64,000 nucleotides of DNA from Nocardioides donggukensis (GTDB taxonomy: Bacteria; Actinomycetota; Actinomycetes; Propionibacteriales; Nocardioidaceae), in the NCBI RefSeq assembly GCF_014842875.1, contig NZ_JACYXZ010000002.1, forward strand, positions 372,001 to 436,000. Reading direction: 5' to 3'. Shown piece by piece: positions 1 to 7,028 of this stretch; within the stretch, counting starts at the first letter, position 1, and each line of letters starts with the position of its first letter. Under the pieces are notes generated by a model. The model did no database searches. It was not told the DNA's origin and saw nothing but the letters and a program-made list of their open reading frames with translations. The translations under genes were made by a program, and so were the position numbers.

Positions 1-1
1 C

Positions 2-889
2 GGCATTCGGATCCAGGCCCACCGGGTCGACGGCGAGGTCCGGCTGGTGACGCGCAGCCTGGACGACATCACGCACCGGCTGCCGGAGGTGGTCCGGGTC
101 GTCTCCGACTTGCCGGGCGACCGGCTGGTGCTGGACGGGGAGGCGATCGCGATCGGCCCCGACGGACGGCCGCTGCCCTTCCAGGACACCGCGTCCCGCA
201 CCGCCTCGACCGACGGCGTCGCGATCACGCCGTACTTCTTCGACCTGCTGCTCGAGGGCGACCACGACCTCCTGGACACCCCGGCCCGGGAGCGCTCGGA
301 CCGGCTCGCCCGCCTGGTGCCGGAGCAGCACCTGGTGCCCCGTCGGGTGGCGGGCAGCGCCGAGGAGGCGCGAGCCTGGTACGACGCGGCGGTCGGGGCC
401 GGCCACGAGGGCGTGGTGCTCAAGTCACTGGACGCGCCCTACGCCGCGGGTCGGCGCGGGGCCGGCTGGGTCAAGGTCAAGCCGGTGCACACCGTCGACC
501 TGGTGGTGCTCGCCGTCGAGCCCGGCTCCGGCCGGCGGACCGGCACGCTGTCCAACATCCACCTCGGGGCCCGGGACGCGACCACCGGCGAGCTGGTCAT
601 GGTCGGCAAGACGTTCAAGGGGATGACCGACGAGATGCTGGCCTGGCAGACCGAGCGGTTCACCGAGCTGATGACGCACCGCGAGGCTCACGTGGTGCAC
701 GTCCGGCCCGAGCAGGTCGTGGAGATCGCCTACGACGGAGTCCAGCGCTCCACCCGCTACCCCGGCGGCGTCGCGCTCCGGTTCGCGCGGGTCGTGCGCT
801 ACCGCGACGACAAGACAGCATCCGAGGCCGACACGATCGAGAGCGTGCGGGGTCTGCTCCAACCAGGGTCGCCCCGCTCAAGCCGATGA
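2..889 (+). CDS. ATP-dependent DNA ligase, 3' part (5' end outside window)
   Basis: This is the C-terminal ~295 residues of an ATP-dependent DNA ligase of the mycobacterial LigB/LigC type, which seals nicks through an enzyme-AMP intermediate. The frame is open from base 2, so the adenylated lysine (motif I) lies just upstream; the window opens at GIRIQAHR, which normally follows it. Visible nucleotidyltransferase motifs are LVLDGEAI (III), FFDLLLEG (IIIa), HEGVVLKS (IV) and [15 protein letters not shown] (V), followed by the OB-fold part. The last residues, [11 protein letters not shown], are encoded by the repeated sequence that recurs at 1264 and 1888, so the natural C-terminus may have been altered. 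Family assignment is firm; the paralogue (B or C) is not. Confidence 0.9.
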   Translation, partial: GIRIQAHRVDGEVRLVTRSLDDITHRLPEVVRVVSDLPGDRLVLDGEAIAIGPDGRPLPFQDTASRTASTDGVAITPYFFDLLLEGDHDLLDTPARERSDRLARLVPEQHLVPRRVAGSAEEARAWYDAAVGAGHEGVVLKSLDAPYAAGRRGAGWVKVKPVHTVDLVVLAVEPGSGRRTGTLSNIHLGARDATTGELVMVGKTFKGMTDEMLAWQTERFTELMTHREAHVVHVRPEQVVEIAYDGVQRSTRYPGGVALRFARVVRYRDDKTASEADTIESVRGLLQPGSPRSSR

Positions 890-893
890 GCGG
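873..893. repeat. Direct repeat copy 1 (inverted-repeat core)
   Basis: First of three copies of a 21-bp sequence containing CCCGCTCAAGCCGATGAG. This copy overlaps the ligase stop codon and contains a perfect inverted repeat, CCGCTCA and TGAGCGG around a 6-bp centre. It differs from copies 2 and 3 at one base. The 7-6-7 geometry resembles a tyrosine-recombinase core site, which is an inference only. Confidence 0.75.
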
Positions 894-901
894 TGGGCAT
901 G

Positions 902-951
902 GGGTCGTGTGCCTGAGAACGCGCTATAGCCCGGTCTCAGGCACACGACCC
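902..951. repeat. Palindromic repeat, copy 1
   Basis: Two 17-bp arms (902-918 and 935-951) are perfect reverse complements around a 16-bp centre that itself contains the palindrome GCTATAGC. Bases 905-954 are identical to 2225-2274. It lies between the two copies of the ligase 3' end. The form fits a REP-type intergenic palindrome; no coding capacity is apparent. Confidence 0.85.
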
Positions 952-1008
952 GACCTCCGAGCGAGCACCCGCGGCCATCCGCGTACAACCGCGCTCCGAG
1001 ACCGCGCG

Positions 1009-1282
1009 CAAGGGGATGACCGACGAGATGCTGGCCTGGCAGACCGAGCGGTTCACCGGGCTGACGACGCGCCGCGAGGCTCACGTGGTGCACGTCCGGC
1101 CCGAGCAGGTCGTGGAGATCGCCTACGACGGAGTCCAGCGCTCCACCCGCTACCCCGGCGGCGTCGCGCTCCGGTTCGCGCGGGTCGTGCGCTACCGCGA
1201 CGACAAGACAGCGTCCGAGGCCGACACGATCGAGAGCGTGCGGGGTCTGCTCCAGCCAGGATCGCCCCGCTCAAGCCGATGA
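1009..1282 (+). pseudogene. Duplicated 3' fragment of the DNA ligase gene
   Basis: Bases 1009-1284 repeat bases 616-891 at a constant offset of 393 with only about seven differences. The fragment encodes roughly the last 89 residues of the ligase from [14 protein letters not shown] and keeps the stop codon. It lacks the whole catalytic core. An ATG at 1016 is in frame, but without the nucleotidyltransferase domain no ligase activity is possible. It ends in copy 2 of the 21-bp repeat. Confidence 0.85.
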
Positions 1283-1286
1283 GGGG
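1266..1286. repeat. Direct repeat copy 2, left border of toxin-antitoxin cassette
   Basis: Identical over 21 bp to copy 3 at 1889-1909. The two copies bracket 602 bp that hold the whole toxin-antitoxin operon and its promoter. Sequence similarity between the two borders stops at the right edge of the repeat. Confidence 0.8.
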
Positions 1287-1297
1287 TCGACGGGCGA

Positions 1298-1317
1298 TGT
1301 AGACGGATCTGTCTACA
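1298..1317. promoter_or_regulatory. Inverted repeat upstream of toxin-antitoxin operon
   Basis: TGTAGAC (1298-1304) and GTCTACA (1311-1317) form a perfect 7-bp inverted repeat with a 6-bp spacer, 19-38 bp before the antitoxin start. RHH antitoxins usually autoregulate through such palindromes, so this is a candidate operator. Confidence 0.55.
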
Positions 1318-1335
1318 CCGCACTACCATGATGTC

Positions 1336-1533
1336 ATGGCCGAGACGACGACGATCCGCATCAGTCGGGACACGCATGCGCGAGTGACTCGATTGGCAGC
1401 CGAACGCCACGAGACGATCGACGAGACGGTGAGCAAGGCGCTCCGAGCGCTGCGCCAGGACGCTATGGCGCGAGACCTTGCGGCGGAGCTCGCCGACGAC
1501 GAGACGGCGTGGCTGGATGCTGACGCCGGGTGA
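1336..1533 (+). CDS. Ribbon-helix-helix antitoxin (MazE/CopG-like)
   Basis: A 65-residue protein. Its N-terminus, TTTIRISRDTHARVTRLA, has the strand-helix-helix pattern of a ribbon-helix-helix DNA-binding domain, and it ends in an acidic tail (ELADDETAWLDADAG) of the kind that binds the toxin. It overlaps the downstream MazF-like gene by 17 bases in another frame, the usual antitoxin-first arrangement. A 7-bp inverted repeat sits just upstream, consistent with autoregulation. Inferred role: neutralise the adjacent endoribonuclease and repress the operon. The exact antitoxin subfamily cannot be fixed by eye. Confidence 0.85.
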   Translation: MAETTTIRISRDTHARVTRLAAERHETIDETVSKALRALRQDAMARDLAAELADDETAWLDADAG

Positions 1534-1855
1534 CGTCGTCGACCTGGAACTCGGAACGCCAGCTGGGAGCGAGGCCGGACTACGTCGACCGGCCATCGTC
1601 GTGACTGCGCAACGAATCCTGAAGGGTGGCCCGAACGTCGTCCAGGTGGTCCCGCTGACCCGTGCGATCCGCCAGAGCAGCACCGAGGTGATCATCGGCC
1701 CGGATGAGGGCAACGGTCTGGAGGCCCCTTCCTCCGCGCAGTGCCAGCATGTGCGCTCCGTGGCCACGACGCGCATCCGCGAGCGCACAGGAAATGTCGG
1801 CCCGGTCGTCCTCGGCGAGGTGCGCGAGACGCTCGGGCTGCTGCTCGACCTTTGA
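1517..1855 (+). CDS. MazF/PemK-type endoribonuclease toxin
   Basis: A 112-residue protein starting MLTPGDVVDLELGTPAGSE, the normal start of the PemK/MazF fold (GDVV..LG.P.GSE followed by RRPAIVV). The family cleaves single-stranded RNA and halts translation until neutralised by its antitoxin. Further family features are VVQVVPLTRAIR in the middle and the QCQHVRSV and VLGEVRETLGLLLDL segments near the end. The chosen ATG gives near-standard length and overlaps the antitoxin stop by 17 bases. The operon lies between identical 21-bp repeats and downstream of a broken ligase copy, suggesting arrival by transfer. Confidence 0.88.
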   Translation: MLTPGDVVDLELGTPAGSEAGLRRPAIVVTAQRILKGGPNVVQVVPLTRAIRQSSTEVIIGPDEGNGLEAPSSAQCQHVRSVATTRIRERTGNVGPVVLGEVRETLGLLLDL

Positions 1856-1888
1856 TGCACGCGCACCGCTGCCGCACTGCGGGCAGAG

Positions 1889-1909
1889 CCCGCTCAAGCC
1901 GATGAGGGG
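1889..1909. repeat. Direct repeat copy 3, right border of toxin-antitoxin cassette
   Basis: Exact 21-bp match to copy 2 at 1266-1286, located 34 bp after the toxin stop codon and 42 bp before the start of the truncated rhodanese gene. Confidence 0.8.
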
Positions 1910-1950
1910 ACGAGCCTTCATGGAGGCGCGGAAGTGGGCACACTGTCGGC

Positions 1951-2230
1951 ATGCCGACGAGGAACAGTGGGACACCGAGGCGACGCAGTATCGACCAACT
2001 GCTGAGTGAGGCGCGGTCACGGCTGGCGCGGCTCACTCCACGTGAAGCACACGGGGCTCAGCAGGACGGCGCTGTCCTTGTCGATATCCGGCCGGAGGCA
2101 AGCCGCGAGGCTGAAGGTTGCCTGCCCGGCGCGGTGGTGATCGAGCGGACCGTGCTGGAATGGCGGCTCGACCCGGCCAGCGTGGCGCGGATTCCTCTCG
2201 CCTCCTACGACCTGCACGTGGTCATCGTGT
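1951..2230 (+). pseudogene. Rhodanese-domain gene truncated at its active site
   Basis: From the ATG at 1951 the frame encodes a rhodanese-like N-terminus: VLVDIRPEASREAEGCLPGAVVIERTVLEW, then SYDLHVVIVC. The last cysteine stands where rhodaneses carry the sulfur-accepting cysteine. Immediately after it the sequence becomes the ~50-bp palindromic repeat, and the rest of the active-site loop and C-terminal half are absent. The frame runs on through the repeat into the next gene but no longer resembles the family. Best read as a gene truncated by a deletion that joined it to the palindrome. Confidence 0.7.
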
Positions 2231-2274
2231 GCCTGAGAACGCGCTATAGCCCGGTCTCAGGCACACGACCCGAC
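2225..2274. repeat. Palindromic repeat, copy 2
   Basis: Identical over 50 bp to 905-954. Arms 2225-2238 and 2255-2268 are reverse complements around the same 16-bp centre. Its left arm begins inside the rhodanese active-site codons and its right end lies 20 bp before the next gene. Confidence 0.85.
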
Positions 2275-2294
2275 TGCCGCGTACGCTCAGGCCC

Positions 2295-2519
2295 ATGCCA
2301 GCCAGCATCAAGCAGTGGAGCGACCTCTCCCCCGGGCAGCAGAAGGTGGTCGCCGTCATCGGCGTCGCCGAGGCCCTCGCGACGACCGCGGCCCTGTGGG
2401 ACCTGGCCCGACGCCCGCGCAGCGAGGTCCGCGGTCCGAAGTGGCTGTGGGCGCTCGGGGTGACCGTCCAGCCGGTCGGGCCGCTCGCCTACTTCGCCGG
2501 GGGGCGACGCACCTCCTGA
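2295..2519 (+). CDS. Small membrane protein, PLDc_N-like
   Basis: A 74-residue protein with a hydrophobic helix near residues 17-34 (VVAVIGVAEALATTAALWDL) and a second near 48-68, where WLWALGVTVQPVGPLAYFAGGRR resembles the phospholipase-D-nuclease N-terminal (PLDc_N) two-helix module. Function is unknown; proteins of this size usually occur as free-standing membrane peptides. It follows the palindromic repeat closely, so its native promoter may have been replaced or retained within only about 20 bp. Confidence 0.6.
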   Translation: MPASIKQWSDLSPGQQKVVAVIGVAEALATTAALWDLARRPRSEVRGPKWLWALGVTVQPVGPLAYFAGGRRTS

Positions 2520-2623
2520 CCGGCCCGCCCCGCCCGGGCAGTACCGCCCCGACCGGACGCTCGTCGGCACAGCAGTCAGCAACGTGTGCGACACGCAGTT
2601 ACACACTTGTCTAGGATCGCCGC

Positions 2624-3325
2624 ATGAGCGAGAGCGCCGGACCCGACCCCCAGGCGAGCGCGCCCCGACGGGGCAACGCCGCCGCCACCCGGCGCCGACT
2701 CCGCGAGCAGGAGATCCTGGCCGCCACCAGGGCGCTCTTCGACGAGCGCGGCGTGCGGGACGCCCAGATCGAGGACATCGCGAAGGCGGTCGGCACCAAC
2801 CGGGCGATCATCTACCGGCACTTCTCCGGCAAGGAGGAGCTCTTCGCGTTGACCGTCGTCGGCTACCTCGAGGAGCTCCGCGAGCGGCTGGTGGCAGCCG
2901 CCGACGGGCACACCCGCCCCCGCGACCGGCTGGCGGCCGTGGTCGAGGCGTTCGTCGACTTCGGCATCGAGTACCCCGCGTTCGTCGACTGTGCCCAGGC
3001 GCTGATGCGGCGCTCCGGCTCGGAGCTGTTCGCCGAGATCAACGAGGCGGCCATGTTCCGCCTCGGCCGGGGCATCGCGGCCTGCCTGGGCACCCTCAGC
3101 GACGCCCTCGACGAGGGCGTCGCCTCCGGTGAGTTCCGGGTCGAGGACACGAACCTGCTGGCGAACCACATGTACGCCAGCGGGCTCGGTGCCCTGCAGC
3201 TGGCCCGGGTGGGGCTGCTCATCAAGGAGCTGGCCCCCGGCGTGCCGACGGTGGCGCCGGTGTCGGTCGACCAGATCAAGAGGTACCTGGTCGCGACCGG
3301 CCTGGCGCTCGCCGCCGGCGGCTGA
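2624..3325 (+). CDS. TetR/AcrR-family transcriptional regulator
   Basis: A 233-residue regulator. The N-terminal helix-turn-helix lies around residues 25-70 (ILAATRALFDERGVRDAQIEDIAKAVGTNRAIIYRHFSGKEELF), the hallmark TetR segment. The C-terminal ligand-binding domain is hydrophobic and ends LVATGLALAAGG. It converges tail-to-tail with the thiolase gene, with no gap. A TetR gene near fadA2/fabG4/htdX is also found in Mycobacterium tuberculosis (Rv0238), so control of the adjacent lipid genes by an acyl-CoA-type ligand is a reasonable inference. The promoter region holds GTGTG and CACAC as a loose inverted repeat (about 2583-2607). Confidence 0.88.
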   Translation: MSESAGPDPQASAPRRGNAAATRRRLREQEILAATRALFDERGVRDAQIEDIAKAVGTNRAIIYRHFSGKEELFALTVVGYLEELRERLVAAADGHTRPRDRLAAVVEAFVDFGIEYPAFVDCAQALMRRSGSELFAEINEAAMFRLGRGIAACLGTLSDALDEGVASGEFRVEDTNLLANHMYASGLGALQLARVGLLIKELAPGVPTVAPVSVDQIKRYLVATGLALAAGG

Positions 3326-4606
3326 TCAGCGCTCGAGGATCGCGGTCACGCCCTGGCCGCCCGCGGCACAGATCGAGATGACCGCCTTGCCCTCGCCCTT
3401 CTCGGCCAGCAGCTTGGCGGCGTTGTGCAGGATCCGGCCCCCGGTCGCGGCGAAGGGGTGGCCGGCGGCGAGCGAGGAGCCGTTGACGTTCAGCTTGGTC
3501 CGGTCGATCGAGCCCAGCGGAGCGTCCAGGCCGAGCCGCTCCTTGCAGAAGATCGGGTCCTCCCACGCCTTCAGGGTGCTGAGCACCTGCGAGGCGAACG
3601 CCTCGTGGATCTCGTAGAAGTCGAAGTCCTGCAGGCTCATCCCGGCCCGGGCGAGCATCCGTGGCATCGCGTAGGCGGGCGCCATGAGCAGGCCCTCGTG
3701 ACCGGTGACGTAGTCGACGGCGGCGGTCTCGTACCAGGTCAGGTGCGCCAGCACCGGCAGGTCGTGCTCCTGAGCCCACTCGTCGGAGGAGAGCAGCACC
3801 GTGGAGGCGCCGTCGGTCAGAGGGGTGGAGTTGCCGGCGGTCATCGTCGCGGCCTCGCCCTTGCCGAAGACCGGCTTGAGGGTCGAGAGCTTCTCCACGG
3901 TCGAGCCCGGGCGCAGGTTCTCGTCCCGCTCGTGGCCGAGGAAGCCGGTCATCATGTCGTCGAGGAAGCCCTCGTCGTAGGCGCGGGCCAGGTTGTGGTG
4001 CGACCGGGCGGCCAGCTCGTCCTGGTCCTCCCGGGTGATGCTCCACTCCAGGGCGGTCAGCGCGGCGTGCTCGCCCATCGACAGCCCCGTGCGGGGCTCG
4101 CCGTTCTGCGGGATCGCCGGCACCAGGTCGCCGGGGCGGATCTTCGCGAGTGCACCGAGCCGGCCCTTGAGGTCTCGGGCCCGGCTGGCCTCGAGCAGCG
4201 CCTTGCGCAGCCCCTCGCCCACGGCGATCGGCGCGTCGGAGGTGGTGTCGGCCCCTCCGGCCACACCCGAGTCGATCTGGCCGAGGGCGATCTTGTTGGC
4301 CACCTGCATGGCCGCCTGCAGGCCGGTGCCGCACGCCTGCTGGACGTCGTACGCCGGGGTCTCGGGCGACAGCTTCGACCCGAGCACGGTCTCCCGGGCC
4401 AGGTTGAAGTCCCGGCTGTGCTTGAGCACCGCGCCCGCGGCCAGCTCGCCGAGCCGCTCCCCGCGCAGGCCGTACCGGTCGACCAGCCCGTCGAGGGCGG
4501 CGGTGAGCATGTCCTGGTTCGAGGCGCGGGCGTAGGCGCTGTTCTGGCGCGCGAACGGGATGCGGTTGCCGCCGAGGACGGCCACGGGACGGGTGTTGCC
4601 CTGCAT
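3326..4606 (-). CDS. Acetyl-CoA C-acyltransferase (thiolase), FadA2/FadI-like
   Basis: A 426-residue thiolase that condenses or cleaves acyl-CoA thioesters. The nucleophilic cysteine is at about residue 92 in QQACGTGLQAA; the other catalytic elements are EIHEAFA, GHPFAATGGR and the second cysteine in ISICAAGGQG. The start at 4606 is preceded by AGGAG at a good distance; an upstream in-frame ATG would add a tail with no family resemblance. It is divergent from the two-domain ketoreductase, the same relation as M. tuberculosis fadA2 (Rv0243) and fabG4 (Rv0242c), so a beta-oxidation or fatty-acid elongation role is likely. Confidence 0.92.
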   Translation of the reverse strand: MQGNTRPVAVLGGNRIPFARQNSAYARASNQDMLTAALDGLVDRYGLRGERLGELAAGAVLKHSRDFNLARETVLGSKLSPETPAYDVQQACGTGLQAAMQVANKIALGQIDSGVAGGADTTSDAPIAVGEGLRKALLEASRARDLKGRLGALAKIRPGDLVPAIPQNGEPRTGLSMGEHAALTALEWSITREDQDELAARSHHNLARAYDEGFLDDMMTGFLGHERDENLRPGSTVEKLSTLKPVFGKGEAATMTAGNSTPLTDGASTVLLSSDEWAQEHDLPVLAHLTWYETAAVDYVTGHEGLLMAPAYAMPRMLARAGMSLQDFDFYEIHEAFASQVLSTLKAWEDPIFCKERLGLDAPLGSIDRTKLNVNGSSLAAGHPFAATGGRILHNAAKLLAEKGEGKAVISICAAGGQGVTAILER

Positions 4607-4770
4607 AGTCAGCTCCTGAGTCGAATCGGTGCTCCTATCCTTGCCTGCGGAGGCCATCAGGCCAAAGCAGTGAGTCGGAGATCACGAAATGTGGACTCCG
4701 AGTTACACCTGCTGTTGCATAGCATCGGAACGCCCCCCGTGCACCCGTCCGAAAGGGACAGACCACCCCC
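4607..4770. promoter_or_regulatory. Divergent promoter region between thiolase and ketoreductase
   Basis: These 164 bp carry both promoters of the divergent lipid genes. A weak inverted repeat (CGGAG at 4676-4680, CTCCG at 4696-4700) lies near the middle. GTTACAC occurs here at 4702-4708 and also just upstream of the TetR gene, so it could be part of a shared operator. No confident -10/-35 pair was found. Confidence 0.35.
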
Positions 4771-6105
4771 ATGAGCGACCGCTACCAGTCCTTCACCCAG
4801 TCCTCGATCGGCCGGCTCCTGGTCAAGAACCTGGGCCTGCCCGACCCGATGCCCCTCGAGCGCTGGTCGGAGGGCTCCTCCCTGGTGGCGGGCACCGTGG
4901 TCGTGGGCGGCGCCGGTCGGCTGGCCGATCAGGTCGTCGCCTCGCTCGACGGCCTCGGGGTGGCCAACACCCGGGTCGCCGCGGACGCCGAGCGCTACAA
5001 GGGCCTGGTCCTCGACGCCACCGGGATCACCACCAGCACGGAGCTGTCCGCCCTGCGGGAGTTCTTCACCCCGCTGATGCGCAGCCTGCACCCGTGCGCC
5101 CGGGTGGTCGTGCTCGGCACTCCCCCGGAGCTGGTCGAGGGCGGGGAGCGGATCGCGCAGCGCGCCCTCGAGGGCTTCACCCGCTCGCTCGGCAAGGAGA
5201 TCGGCCGCGGCTCGACCGTCCAGCTGGTCTACGTGGCGCCGGGTGCGGAGAAGGCCGTCGACTCCACGTTGGCGTTCCTGCTCTCGCCGAAGTCGGCGTA
5301 CGTGTCCGGCCAGGTCGTCCGGATCGGCGTCACCGGCAAGAAGAAGGCCACCGCCCTCGCCGACTGGGAGCGACCGCTCGCGGGCAAGGTCGCGATCGTC
5401 ACCGGCGCCAGCCGCGGCATCGGCGAGCAGATCGCCCGGGTCCTGCACCGCGACGGCGCCACGATCCTCGGCATCGACGTCCCGCAGGCCGCCAGCGAGC
5501 TGCAGGCGCTGATGAGGGAGCTGAACGGCGACCACCTGACGCTGGACATCACCCACTCCGACGCGCCCCAGCGGATCGCGCACCACGTGACCACGCAGCA
5601 CGGGGGTGTCGACGTGGTCGTCCACAACGCCGGCATCACCCGCGACAAGAAGCTGGCCAACATGGACGCGGACCGCTGGGGCTCGGTGCTCTCGGTGAAC
5701 CTGGTCGCACCCGAGCTGATCACCCGGGCGCTGCTCGAGGCCGGGGCGATCAACGCCAACGGCCGGATCGTCGGGGTGGCCTCGATCGCCGGCATCGCCG
5801 GCAACCTGGGGCAGACCAACTACGCCACGTCGAAGGCGGGCGTCATCGGCCTGGTCGACTCCCTGGCCGGCGAGCTCAAGGACGGGATCACCGTCAACGC
5901 CGTCGCCCCGGGCTTCATCGAGACCAAGATGACCGCCGCCGTGCCGTTCGCCACCCGCGAGGTCGGCCGCCGGCTGAACGCGATGTCGCAGGGCGGTCTC
6001 CCGGTCGACGTGGCCGAGACCATCGCCTGGTACGCCAGCCCCGCGTCCACCGCCGTCAACGGCAACGTGGTCCGGGTCTGCGGCCAGATGATGCTGGGCG
6101 CCTGA
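4771..6105 (+). CDS. fabG4: 3-oxoacyl-(ACP/CoA) reductase, two-domain FabG4 type
   Basis: A 444-residue short-chain dehydrogenase with an extra N-terminal domain (about residues 1-200, a degenerate Rossmann-like fold) as in mycobacterial FabG4. The C-terminal ketoreductase (about 205-444) has the cofactor motif TGASRGIGEQIA, NAGITRDKKLANM and the catalytic YATSK. It reduces beta-ketoacyl thioesters with NAD(P)H. It is followed after one base by the MaoC hydratase and is divergent from the thiolase, together forming a keto-reduction, dehydration and thiolysis set. The long form is about twice the length of ordinary FabG (~250 residues). Confidence 0.9.
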   Translation: MSDRYQSFTQSSIGRLLVKNLGLPDPMPLERWSEGSSLVAGTVVVGGAGRLADQVVASLDGLGVANTRVAADAERYKGLVLDATGITTSTELSALREFFTPLMRSLHPCARVVVLGTPPELVEGGERIAQRALEGFTRSLGKEIGRGSTVQLVYVAPGAEKAVDSTLAFLLSPKSAYVSGQVVRIGVTGKKKATALADWERPLAGKVAIVTGASRGIGEQIARVLHRDGATILGIDVPQAASELQALMRELNGDHLTLDITHSDAPQRIAHHVTTQHGGVDVVVHNAGITRDKKLANMDADRWGSVLSVNLVAPELITRALLEAGAINANGRIVGVASIAGIAGNLGQTNYATSKAGVIGLVDSLAGELKDGITVNAVAPGFIETKMTAAVPFATREVGRRLNAMSQGGLPVDVAETIAWYASPASTAVNGNVVRVCGQMMLGA

Positions 6106-6106
6106 C

Positions 6107-6988
6107 ATGACCACCGTGCGCACCCTCGACCCCCAGGCCGGCGCCGGCCTGGGCACGATGCTCCGCGCCGCCCTGCCGACGGTCCCGGTCGTGAACCGGC
6201 TGCCCGGGGTCCGGAAGTCCACGAAGGACCTCCCGGACCTGACGGTCCGCCGCGAACGGGTGGCGGTGGAGCGGTCCCAGGTCGACGACTACGCGGCCGT
6301 GTGCGGCTTCCCGACCCGGGACGTGGTGCCGCTGACCTACCTGCACATGCTGGCCTTCCCGCTGCACATGGCGATCATGACCGACACCTCGTTCCCGTTC
6401 CCGGCGATCGGCACGGTCCACCTCGAGAACGCGATCACCCGGCACCGGCCGGTCCGCGTCGGCGAGCGGGTCTCGCTCTCGGCCCGCGCGGAGCACCTGC
6501 GCACCCACGCCAAGGGCCGGGCGTTCGACCTGGCGGTCACCGCGGACGTCGACGGCGAGACCGTGTGGGAGAGCACGTCGACCTACCTGCGCCTGGGCGG
6601 GGGCGACCGCGAGCACGGCGAGCGCGGCACCGTCTTCGCCGAGGTCGCCTCGGGGGGACCCACGTGGCGGCTCCCGGGTGACTTGGGGCGGCGGTACGCC
6701 GCGGTGTCGGGCGACCACAACCCGATCCACCTCTACCCGCTCACCGCCAAGGCGTTCGGGTTCCCCCGGCACATCGCGCACGGGATGTGGACCAAGGCAC
6801 GGGCGGTGGCCGCCCTGGAGAACCGGCTGCCGGACGCGGTCGTGGTCGAGGTCGGCTTCAAGAAGCCGGTCTTCCTGCCGGGCACGGTCGGCTTCGGGGC
6901 GACCCGCACCGCCGACGGCTACGACTTCGCCGTCAACCACCCGACCTCGGGCGCCCCGCACCTGCTGGGCCGCACCACCGCCCGCTGA
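6107..6988 (+). CDS. MaoC-family 3-hydroxyacyl thioester dehydratase (HtdX-like)
   Basis: A 293-residue hotdog-fold hydratase. The C-terminal half has the R-hydratase motif YAAVSGDHNPIHLYPLTA around residues 198-215, with the catalytic Asp and His, and then FPRHIAHGMW. The N-terminal half is a second, degenerate hotdog. It starts one base after the ketoreductase stop, so the two are co-transcribed. M. tuberculosis places htdX (Rv0241c) beside fabG4 in the same way. The reaction is reversible hydration of trans-2-enoyl thioesters. Confidence 0.88.
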   Translation: MTTVRTLDPQAGAGLGTMLRAALPTVPVVNRLPGVRKSTKDLPDLTVRRERVAVERSQVDDYAAVCGFPTRDVVPLTYLHMLAFPLHMAIMTDTSFPFPAIGTVHLENAITRHRPVRVGERVSLSARAEHLRTHAKGRAFDLAVTADVDGETVWESTSTYLRLGGGDREHGERGTVFAEVASGGPTWRLPGDLGRRYAAVSGDHNPIHLYPLTAKAFGFPRHIAHGMWTKARAVAALENRLPDAVVVEVGFKKPVFLPGTVGFGATRTADGYDFAVNHPTSGAPHLLGRTTAR

Positions 6989-7028
6989 GCCCTCCCCGGC
7001 CCGCAGCGCGCGACGGTGCGGACCCGGG

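Noticed and set aside
886-1302. A plus-strand open frame of 138 codons through the palindrome and ligase copy
   Set aside because: It reads the duplicated ligase segment in the wrong frame and crosses the palindrome.
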